Positions 1 through 6,099 of a stretch of DNA of 10,408 nucleotides are shown here, in pieces. The stretch is taken from positions 1 to 10,408 of the forward strand of contig JALTBU010000040.1 in assembly GCA_027008345.1 (NCBI GenBank), in the 5' to 3' direction. Below the pieces are notes generated by a model. It did not search any database and had not been told where the DNA came from. It worked only from the letters and a program-made list of their open reading frames with translations. The translations under genes were made by a program, and so were the position numbers. The stretch comes from Nautiliaceae bacterium. GTDB lineage: Bacteria; Campylobacterota; Campylobacteria; Campylobacterales; Nautiliaceae. The first letter of the stretch is position 1. Every line of letters begins with the position of its first letter.

Positions 1-940
1 GATAATCAAGCCCTGCCGAAATTGAATGGGCTTCTAAAATCTGCCCGTCTTCATCTTGAAGAAGATAACTCATTTGACCATGAAGTACTCCTGGACTACC
101 AGCATTTAAACTTGCCCCATGCTTTCCACTCTCAATCCCAAGACCTCCAGCTTCAATACCTATACACTGTACATTTTCTTCTTCAAGAAAATGGGAAAAA
201 ATTCCCATAGCATTACTTCCACCGCCTATACATGCAATTACATAATCTGGTAATTTATTTTCTTTTGCTAAAATCTGAGCTTTTGCTTCATATCCTATTA
301 TTGCCTGAAAATCTCTTACCATCATAGGATATGGATGAGGTCCTGCAACAGTTCCTATTACATAAAAAGTATCCCTTGCATTAGTAACCCAATATCTTAT
401 TGCTTCATTCATTGCATCTTTTAGTGTTCTACTTCCACTTTTTACACTATGAACTTTTGCCCCAAGAAGTTTCATTCTAAAAACATTTAGCTCTTGTCTT
501 TTTACATCTTTTTCACCCATAAATATTTCACATTCAAGCCCAAGAAGAGCTGCAGCTGTAGCAGTTGCAACTCCATGCTGCCCTGCCCCTGTTTCAGCAA
601 TTACTCTTTTTTTTCCCATTTTTTTTGCTAAAAGAACCTGTCCGATTGTATTATTAACTTTATGTGCACCTGTATGATTTAAATCTTCTCTTTTAAAATA
701 AATTTTAGCTTCAAGTTCATGACTTATATTAGGTGCAAAGTAAAGTCCTGTGGGTCTTCCGATATATTCTTTATAATAATAATCCATTTCTTTCCAAAAT
801 TCTTTATCAAAACGGATGTTTTTATAAAACTCTTCAAGCTCAAACAAAACCGGCATAAGAGTTTCAGGAACGTATCGTCCTCCAAACTTATCAAAATGTC
901 CTCTTTCATCTGGGTCGAATATCGGCTTTGGGATATACAT
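1..940 (-). CDS. trpB: Tryptophan synthase beta chain, partial (3' end beyond window)
   Basis: PLP-dependent enzyme that condenses indole with L-serine to give tryptophan, normally in an alpha2-beta2 complex with TrpA in the cytoplasm. I translated this from the minus strand: 313 residues are visible out of a usual ~400, so about 90 C-terminal residues lie outside. It begins MYIPKPIFDPDERGHFDKFG, typical of TrpB1. The PLP lysine is K94 in HTGAHKVNN (89-97), the catalytic glutamate is E116 in AETGAGQ, and the PLP phosphate loop GGGSNA is at 239-244. The ATG at 938-940 has an AAGGA ribosome site (948-952) seven bases upstream. It follows apt after 58 bases, the largest gap in the window, and no terminator is seen between them, so it may be the last gene of the operon or have its own promoter. 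Whether trpA follows cannot be seen. The family call is secure, and it is the TrpB1 rather than the TrpB2 type. Confidence 0.97.
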   Translation of the reverse strand, partial: MYIPKPIFDPDERGHFDKFGGRYVPETLMPVLFELEEFYKNIRFDKEFWKEMDYYYKEYIGRPTGLYFAPNISHELEAKIYFKREDLNHTGAHKVNNTIGQVLLAKKMGKKRVIAETGAGQHGVATATAAALLGLECEIFMGEKDVKRQELNVFRMKLLGAKVHSVKSGSRTLKDAMNEAIRYWVTNARDTFYVIGTVAGPHPYPMMVRDFQAIIGYEAKAQILAKENKLPDYVIACIGGGSNAMGIFSHFLEEENVQCIGIEAGGLGIESGKHGASLNAGSPGVLHGQMSYLLQDEDGQILEAHSISAGLDY

Positions 941-998
941 CTATTTTTCCTTTTATTATCTAAATATTTCAAAATAAATTAACATAATATTTTTACTC
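941..998 (-). other. apt-trpB intergenic gap, only gap over 15 bases
   Basis: These 58 very AT-rich bases hold the trpB ribosome binding site (AAGGA on the minus strand, 948-952). I see no GC-rich stem followed by a T-run that would end transcription after apt. A GATAAT string (minus strand, 955-960) resembles a -10 box, but it sits so close to the ribosome site that a transcript starting from it would probably lose that site. A weak promoter further upstream cannot be excluded in such AT-rich sequence. Confidence 0.6.
948..952 (-). promoter_or_regulatory. Ribosome binding site of trpB
   Basis: AAGGA on the minus strand, seven bases before the ATG at 938-940. It supports that ATG as the trpB start, in agreement with the usual TrpB N-terminus. 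Confidence 0.75.
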
Positions 999-1529
999 TT
1001 AATATTTTACGAGTGAATCTACCTTAATTCCTAAATTTTTAAGTTTTTCTGAACCTTCTAAAAATGTAAGCTCAATTAAAAATGCAGCAGCTACAACATC
1101 TGCATTAAGTTTTTTTATAAGTTTAACTGCTGCTTGGGCTGTTCCTCCTGTGGCTATTAAATCATCTATTAATAAAACTTTTGGATTTTTAACACCATCA
1201 AAAGCATCAATATGAATCTCAATTTCATCAAAACCATATTCAAGTGCATATTTTTCAGCTACAGTAGTTGAGGGAAGTTTTCCTTTTTTTCTGATAGGAA
1301 CAAAACCTTTTTTTATTTTTGCTGCAACAGCTGCTCCGAATATAAATCCTCTGCTTTCAATTCCGCATATAAAATCTACGTCTTTATATTTTTGAGCAAA
1401 ATGATCTATCACTTCACTAAAAAGCTCACCTTTATTTAAAAGCGTTGTAATATCTTTAAAAACAATCCCTTTTTTAGGAAAATCAGGGATATCCCTGATA
1501 GCTTTTTTTACTTTTTCTTCTAAATTCAT
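999..1529 (-). CDS. apt: Adenine phosphoribosyltransferase
   Basis: Purine salvage enzyme that makes AMP from adenine and PRPP in the cytoplasm. It is 176 residues long, the usual length. The PRPP-binding signature of type I phosphoribosyltransferases is clear: VLLIDDLIATGGTAQAA at 118-134, with the two acidic residues D122-D123 and the TGGT loop. Other family segments are the N-terminal IPDFPKKGIVFKDIT (14-28), GIESRGFIFG (56-65) and the flexible-loop segment RKKGKLP (80-86). The ATG lies one base after the efp stop codon, and no good Shine-Dalgarno sequence precedes it (the upstream bases read GTGAAATAAA). Translation is therefore probably coupled to efp by reinitiation; that is inference. 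No catalytic residue appears to be missing. Confidence 0.96.
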   Translation of the reverse strand: MNLEEKVKKAIRDIPDFPKKGIVFKDITTLLNKGELFSEVIDHFAQKYKDVDFICGIESRGFIFGAAVAAKIKKGFVPIRKKGKLPSTTVAEKYALEYGFDEIEIHIDAFDGVKNPKVLLIDDLIATGGTAQAAVKLIKKLNADVVAAAFLIELTFLEGSEKLKNLGIKVDSLVKY

Positions 1530-1530
1530 T

Positions 1531-2094
1531 TTATTTCACTTTTTCTAAGTAATCGCCTGTTCTAGTGTCTACTTTTATCTTATCACCTTCAACAATATGG
1601 CAAGGAACTGTAACTACCGCTCCTGTTTCAAGTTTAGCAGGTTTTCTACAAGCTCCACTTCTGTCTCTATTACTCACAGGCTGAGTTTCAATAACTTCAA
1701 GTTCAACCTGCATAGGAAGTTCTACCCCTATAACTTTTCCATTATGAAATAAAATATCAACTTCCATTCCTTCAAGTAAAAATCCTTTACTTTCTTCAAA
1801 AACTTTTACATCAACAGGGATCATCTCATAAGTCTCAGTATCCATAAAATAATAAATATCTCCTTCATTATATGAATATTGATATTTTCTTCTTTCAAGA
1901 TTTGGTTCATCAGCTTTATCACCTGCATGGAAAGTTTTTTCTATTACTCTTCCGTCAATCAAGTTTTTAAGTTTTGTTCTTACAAATGCAGCACCTTTAC
2001 CAGGTTTTACATGTGCATAATCTACTATTTTATATGGGATTCCATCAAGTTCTATATTTAAATATTTTTTTAAATCATTCATACTATATGCCAT
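1531..2094 (-). CDS. efp: Translation elongation factor P, with altered domain III loop
   Basis: EF-P binds between the P and E sites of stalled ribosomes and promotes peptide-bond formation at polyproline stretches. The 187 residues match the full three-domain protein: KOW-like domain I (about 1-65), OB domain II (about 66-128) and OB domain III (about 129-187). The modifiable lysine at the domain I loop tip is present as K33 in KPGKGAAF (30-37), and the C-terminal signature LETGAVVTVP (155-164) and VDTRTGDYLE (175-184) is intact. The strong ribosome site AAGGAG (2100-2105) lies five bases before this ATG and favours it over the internal Met5. It lies 14 bases after serA, and apt begins one base after its stop. 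Odd: in domain III, where most EF-Ps read GDT, this one reads R143-D144-R145, followed by SGACRKPA (see findings). Confidence 0.96.
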   Translation of the reverse strand: MAYSMNDLKKYLNIELDGIPYKIVDYAHVKPGKGAAFVRTKLKNLIDGRVIEKTFHAGDKADEPNLERRKYQYSYNEGDIYYFMDTETYEMIPVDVKVFEESKGFLLEGMEVDILFHNGKVIGVELPMQVELEVIETQPVSNRDRSGACRKPAKLETGAVVTVPCHIVEGDKIKVDTRTGDYLEKVK

Positions 2095-2099
2095 TATTT

Positions 2100-2105
2100 C
2101 TCCTT
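2100..2105 (-). promoter_or_regulatory. Ribosome binding site of efp
   Basis: AAGGAG on the minus strand, five bases before the efp ATG. It is the best Shine-Dalgarno match in the window, fitting a highly expressed gene, and it lies in the 14-base gap after serA. Confidence 0.8.
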
Positions 2106-2108
2106 TAA

Positions 2109-3677
2109 TTAAATTTCAGCGTATCCAACGCTTAATGCAGCTTTTAAATTTCTAAGTTCATTTAATACTTCTTCATTTACATCATTATCAACAATAATTA
2201 CAGCCATAGCCTGACCTTCTTTGTTTCTTCCAAGTCTAAAATCAGCTATATTAATATTATATTTGGCAAGTGTCATCCCAACTTCTCCAATAACTCCTGG
2301 TACATCAGTATTTTTAAAGAAAATCATTTTACCTTTTGGCTCAAATTCCAAATCAAAATCTTTAAATTCAACAATTCTCGGATGTGTTTCAAGCATAGTT
2401 CCACTTATTGAATACTCACCACTATCAGCTAATACTTTAATATTAACTAAATTTTTATAAGTAGGATTTTTTACTTCCTTTGTTTCAAGCTCAATACCTT
2501 TCTCTTTTGCCAAAAATTCTGCATTTACATAATTTACATTATCAGTTATATTTTTCATAAGTCCCACGAGTGCAAATGTCATTACTGATTTATCTTCTTT
2601 TGAAATATCACCGCTTAAATTAACTTTTACTTTTTTTACAGGTCCGTTTATAATTTGTGAAAGTATGTAACCCATTTTCTGAGAAAGTTCAAGATATTTA
2701 ATTACCCACTCAGGTGTATTTGCTGTATTTATTGGAAGATTTAATGCATTTGGATAACTGCTGCCTCTAAGAGCTTCAATAATAGCTTCTGCAGCCTGAA
2801 TTGCAATCCTTTCTTGAGATTCACGGGTATTTGCGCCAATATGAGGTGTCACAGATGTATTTTCAAGTTCAAAAAATGGATGGTCAGTTACAGGCTCTTT
2901 TTCAAAAACATCAATTCCGAGCCATCTTATTTTTCCAGATTTAAGCCCTTCATATACATCTTTTTCATTATATAATCCACCTCTTGCACAGTTGATTAAA
3001 ACAACTCCGTCTTTCATTTTTTCAATTTCTTTTTTAGTAATCATATTAATTGTTTCAGGAGTTTTAGGTGTATGGATTGTTATAAAATCACATTTTAAAA
3101 TTTCTTCAAAATCAGTAGTATATTTACATCCTAAATCAGTTGCTTTGCTTGGGTCGATATAAGGGTCATAAGCAATTACATCCATTTCAAGCGCTTTTGC
3201 CCTAATTCCTACACGACTCCCAATATTACCAAAACCGATAATACCGAGTTTTTTACCGGCTAGTTCAATTCCAAGCCATTTTTCCCTGTTCCATTCATGC
3301 TCTTTTTTAAGATTCCATACAGCATTTGTAAAACTTCTTGCTGCTGTAAGTAAATGCGCCATTGTAAGCTCAACTGCTGCAAGTGTATTCGCAGTAGGAA
3401 CATTCATAATAATAACACCTCTTTTGCTTGCTTCTTCAATATCAACATTATCTACACCAACACCAGCTCTAACAACAGCCTTTAATTTATTTGCGTGCTC
3501 TAAAAATTTTTTATCAACAGGAGTAGGACTTCTTGTAATAACGCCATCTGCATCTTCTATAATTTTTAAAAGTTCATCTTTTGGAGTTCTACTTGCATCT
3601 ACAAGTTCAATATCCTTTGCTTTTTTAAGTATTTCAAATCCGGCTTCATGAATAGGGTCACAAACTACTACTTTCAT
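2109..3677 (-). CDS. serA: D-3-phosphoglycerate dehydrogenase
   Basis: NAD-dependent oxidation of 3-phosphoglycerate to 3-phosphohydroxypyruvate, the first step of serine synthesis. At 522 residues it is the long form: substrate- and NAD-binding domains (about 1-315), an intervening ASB-type domain (about 320-445) and a C-terminal ACT domain (about 450-522). The Rossmann loop GFGNIG is at 148-153, with the NAD-ribose aspartate D171 after the next strand. The catalytic set is R232 (NCARGG), E261 (DVFEKEP) and H279 (TPHIGA). The ACT domain opens FFKNTDVPGVIGEVG (453-467), the usual site for serine feedback control. The ATG directly abuts the stop codon of the upstream membrane-protein gene, and its AAGGA ribosome site (3683-3687) lies inside that gene's last codons. 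Serine made by this pathway is also a substrate of TrpB, encoded further along the same strand. Confidence 0.97.
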   Translation of the reverse strand: MKVVVCDPIHEAGFEILKKAKDIELVDASRTPKDELLKIIEDADGVITRSPTPVDKKFLEHANKLKAVVRAGVGVDNVDIEEASKRGVIIMNVPTANTLAAVELTMAHLLTAARSFTNAVWNLKKEHEWNREKWLGIELAGKKLGIIGFGNIGSRVGIRAKALEMDVIAYDPYIDPSKATDLGCKYTTDFEEILKCDFITIHTPKTPETINMITKKEIEKMKDGVVLINCARGGLYNEKDVYEGLKSGKIRWLGIDVFEKEPVTDHPFFELENTSVTPHIGANTRESQERIAIQAAEAIIEALRGSSYPNALNLPINTANTPEWVIKYLELSQKMGYILSQIINGPVKKVKVNLSGDISKEDKSVMTFALVGLMKNITDNVNYVNAEFLAKEKGIELETKEVKNPTYKNLVNIKVLADSGEYSISGTMLETHPRIVEFKDFDLEFEPKGKMIFFKNTDVPGVIGEVGMTLAKYNINIADFRLGRNKEGQAMAVIIVDNDVNEEVLNELRNLKAALSVGYAEI

Positions 3678-4115
3678 TTAAATCCTTTTTTTAATTTTTT
3701 CTATTTTTATATTGAAATTATACTCTTTAAATAAATTTAATACACTGTTTGCCTGTTCTAAATTTTTAAAAAAAATATAAATTTCTGTTTTTTTGGCTTT
3801 AAAAAGCGAGTATGCTATTTTTTTATTCTCTAAAATAGTCTTGATATTAAAAATTGCATATTTATCTATATTTTTAATTATGATTTTATAAATAATTTCA
3901 TATCTATATTTTTTAAAATCTATTTTCATATATAAAACTCTTGCCGGTAAACTATAAATATTCGGTTTTTTTATTTTAAAAAATGATTCTTTTATCTCTT
4001 GTTTTTTTTCATACTTTGAATTTTCATTTATTTTTTCAGGTTTGGATATTTGCAAATAATAAAAAATCAATCCGGCAAAAATTAAAAAAATAAGAACAGA
4101 AATCAAATATTTCAT
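3678..4115 (-). CDS. Small single-span membrane protein of unknown function
   Basis: 145 residues; I do not recognise a named family. Residues 4-21 (LISVLIFLIFAGLIFYYL) form one hydrophobic segment, either a membrane anchor or an uncleaved signal, with no lipobox cysteine. A lysine/glutamate-rich linker (about 25-50) follows, then a region (about 70-142) whose pattern suggests strand-helix-strand-strand-helix-strand, ending IYIFFKNLEQANSVLNLFKE and a final strand NIKIEKI. That resembles a SPOR-type fold in outline, but no diagnostic residues prove it. The gene is real by context: its ATG overlaps the rpsA stop as ATGA, and its stop abuts the serA ATG. C. jejuni carries a putative periplasmic protein gene (Cj0892c) in this same place between rpsA and serA, so it is probably a conserved lineage gene. 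Lysine flanks both sides of the span, so topology is uncertain. Base composition is even more AT-rich than its neighbours. Confidence 0.85.
   Translation of the reverse strand: MKYLISVLIFLIFAGLIFYYLQISKPEKINENSKYEKKQEIKESFFKIKKPNIYSLPARVLYMKIDFKKYRYEIIYKIIIKNIDKYAIFNIKTILENKKIAYSLFKAKKTEIYIFFKNLEQANSVLNLFKEYNFNIKIEKIKKRI
3683..3687 (-). promoter_or_regulatory. Ribosome binding site of serA
   Basis: AAGGA on the minus strand, five bases before the serA ATG, embedded in the final lysine/arginine codons of the upstream membrane-protein gene. It supports the chosen serA start. Confidence 0.75.
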
Positions 4116-5272
4116 TCTGAAAGTTTAATTCTGTCCCCATTAATTTCAATAATTTTACCTTTAAAAGTATCCCCTATGTTGTATTCATTTTGATAATCTT
4201 CTTTTCTTACAAGGGCTTCCACATCACCAAGATCAACAAACATACCAAAATCAGTAATATATTTAACTTTTCCTTCAATCTCGTCACCAACACTATTGTT
4301 TCTTGCAAAAATATCATAAGGATTTTCAACTGCATCTTTTCTTGAAATAATTACTTTATTATTATCTTCGTCTATGGTGATAACTTTAAACTGTGCTTTA
4401 TCTCCTATTTCAAATACTTCATTTGCTTTTTCACCTTTTTTAAATGACACAAATTTATTTGGAAGTAATACACTTATACCGTCTATTTCAACAAAAGCTC
4501 CAACATTGATGAATTTTGTAATGATTCCTTCAACAATATCTCCCACATTATACTTTTCAGCAAATATTGATGCAGGTTTTGTTAAAAGATTTTTTCTTGT
4601 TACTCTTAATTTTTCTTCCTCAGGATTAATTTCAACTACTTCAACTTCAATTTCCTGACCGAGACTTAAATCATTAATCCCATCCCAATTTATTTCACTA
4701 ATATGCAAGAATCCTTCTACTCCGTTACCAATATCTACAAATGCTCCGTATTCTGTTAAATGTGAAACAGTTGCTTTTATTCTATCTCCAACACTTAAAT
4801 TTTCAACTTCATCCCACGGATTTGGAAGCGTTCTTTTAATGGAAAACACTCTTCTTTCAGGATCAATTAACATTGCTTCAACTTTATCGCCTTCTTCAAA
4901 ATATTTTCTATGGTCTATTTTTTTATAAAAAATCTCTTCTTTAGGAATAAAACCACTTATGCCATCAACATCAATAACAAGACCGTTTTTCTTTATTTTT
5001 GTAACCGTTGCTTCTACTGTTTTTCCTTCAAGTGAAGAGAGTTTTTCTTTTACATCATTTAAATACGCTTTTCTGTCAACTACCACCGAATTTTGTTTAA
5101 ATTCCTTTACTTTTGCCTTTACATTTTTACCTATTACGCTTTCGTCCTCTTTTAAACCGCTGAGACTTTTAGGCAAAAAGAATTCAGTCTCACCGCTGTG
5201 ACCTAAAAATCCTCCTTTAATTAATTTTTCGATTTGAAATTCTACTATATCACCGAGTTGTAAATCTTTCAT
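4112..5272 (-). CDS. rpsA: 30S ribosomal protein S1, short form with five S1 domains
   Basis: S1 delivers mRNA to the 30S subunit through tandem OB-fold S1 domains. The protein has 386 residues and five S1 repeats: about 3-71, 79-149, 158-228, 239-313 and 326-386. Clear copies are YGAFVDIGNGVEGFLHISEI (175-194) and FGMFVDLGDVEALVRKED (342-359). The usual campylobacterial and E. coli protein has about 555 residues and six repeats. Repeat 1 here (GGFLGHSGETEFFLPKSLSG, 20-39) looks like domain 2 of those proteins, so domain 1 seems to be missing. The ATG at 5270-5272 overlaps the ispH stop as ATGA and has an AAGGA site (5279-5283) six bases upstream. The frame stays open to 5347, but that 25-residue extension lies inside ispH and is cysteine-rich with no S1 similarity, so I reject it. 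The stop overlaps the next gene's start, so the C-terminus is natural. Confidence 0.93.
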   Translation of the reverse strand: MKDLQLGDIVEFQIEKLIKGGFLGHSGETEFFLPKSLSGLKEDESVIGKNVKAKVKEFKQNSVVVDRKAYLNDVKEKLSSLEGKTVEATVTKIKKNGLVIDVDGISGFIPKEEIFYKKIDHRKYFEEGDKVEAMLIDPERRVFSIKRTLPNPWDEVENLSVGDRIKATVSHLTEYGAFVDIGNGVEGFLHISEINWDGINDLSLGQEIEVEVVEINPEEEKLRVTRKNLLTKPASIFAEKYNVGDIVEGIITKFINVGAFVEIDGISVLLPNKFVSFKKGEKANEVFEIGDKAQFKVITIDEDNNKVIISRKDAVENPYDIFARNNSVGDEIEGKVKYITDFGMFVDLGDVEALVRKEDYQNEYNIGDTFKGKIIEINGDRIKLSE

Positions 5273-6099
5273 GTTAAATCCTTTATTCTTGATATTATTT
5301 TCTCCACAAGCCATTCCGGCGTACTTGCCCCTGCACTTACACCACAAAGCTTTTTGCCTTCAAACCACTCTTTTTTAATTTCATCTTCACTTTCAACAAG
5401 ATAAGCATCGCTGTTTTGCGAAGCAATATTAAAAAGCTGTTTAGTATTTGATGAATTTTTACCGCCAACTATTATCATAATATCAGCTTCACGACTTAAT
5501 TCTCTTACAGCATCCTGATTTTCAAATGTTGCATTACATATTGTATTAAAAACCCTAACTTCTTTATAATTTTCAATTAAATAATTTGTTATTTTAAGAT
5601 AATCAGATATTCTTCTTGTAGTCTGTGCAACAGTTGCGATTTTATCTCTTAAATGAACATTTTTAAGTTCTTCAACATCTAAAACAACATAGACCCTATC
5701 ATGAACACTGTAACTCATAACACCTTTAATTTCAGGATGGTTTTTATCACCAAAAATAACAATATCATATCCCTCTTTACTCATTTTTTCTACTATTTCC
5801 TGAGGTTTTTTAACAAAAGGGCATGTTGCATCGATAACTTCCATATTTTTATTCAAAAGTTCATTATATTTATTTTTAGGTATTCCATGTGTTCTAACAA
5901 TTACTCTTTTTATATTTTCATCTACTTCATCTATATTATTTACATATTTTACATTATACTTTTTAGAAAGTCTTTCTATTTCAAGAGGATTGTGTATCAA
6001 AGGTCCCAGAGTAACAGCATTTTTTGAATTTTCTGCTATTTCAACAGCTCTTTTTACACCAAAACAAAATCCGTAATTTTTTGCTTTTTTAATCAGCAT
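5269..6099 (-). CDS. ispH: 4-hydroxy-3-methylbut-2-enyl diphosphate reductase
   Basis: IspH (LytB) is the [4Fe-4S] enzyme that reduces HMBPP to IPP and DMAPP, the last step of the MEP pathway. The 276 residues are close to family length. The three cluster cysteines are C12 (NYGFCFGVKRA), C93 (DATCPFVKKP) and C188 (FNTICNATF). Substrate residues include H36 (GPLIHNP), H71 (RTHG), H121 with the proton-donor E123 (HPEIKG), T160-T161 (AQTT) and the SAGASTP loop at 255-261. I start at the ATG 6097-6099 because AGGA (6106-6109) lies six bases before it and the N-terminus MLIKKAKNYGFCFGVKRA fits the family. Two in-frame TTG codons just upstream could add two residues. It overlaps the aroA end by 11 bases and overlaps rpsA as ATGA, so all three are probably co-translated. 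Confidence 0.96.
   Translation of the reverse strand: MLIKKAKNYGFCFGVKRAVEIAENSKNAVTLGPLIHNPLEIERLSKKYNVKYVNNIDEVDENIKRVIVRTHGIPKNKYNELLNKNMEVIDATCPFVKKPQEIVEKMSKEGYDIVIFGDKNHPEIKGVMSYSVHDRVYVVLDVEELKNVHLRDKIATVAQTTRRISDYLKITNYLIENYKEVRVFNTICNATFENQDAVRELSREADIMIIVGGKNSSNTKQLFNIASQNSDAYLVESEDEIKKEWFEGKKLCGVSAGASTPEWLVEKIISRIKDLT
5279..5283 (-). promoter_or_regulatory. Ribosome binding site deciding the rpsA start
   Basis: AAGGA on the minus strand, six bases before the ATG at 5270-5272, inside the last codons of ispH. It favours this start over the ATG at 5347 and so shows that the short S1 N-terminus is genuine. Confidence 0.75.

Noticed and set aside
955..960. GATAAT as a -10 promoter box for trpB.
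   Set aside because: A start seven or so bases downstream would fall in or after the AAGGA ribosome site, and no clear upstream element is seen.
22..982. Plus-strand open frames at 22-210 and 719-982, and a minus-strand frame at 724-972.
   Set aside because: They lie wholly or almost wholly over trpB in other frames, and their products show no family features. The same holds for the plus-strand frames over efp, serA, rpsA, ispH, aroA and pheT.
986..1010. Two near-identical AATATTTTAC copies spanning the apt stop codon, possible operator or terminator.
   Set aside because: They are short A/T strings in a very AT-rich gap, with no GC-rich stem; such repeats are expected by chance here.
5273..5347. 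In-frame extension of rpsA to an upstream ATG, adding 25 residues.
   Set aside because: It lies inside ispH coding sequence, is cysteine-rich and unlike any S1 N-terminus, while the ATG at 5270-5272 has a well-placed AAGGA and an ATGA overlap with ispH.
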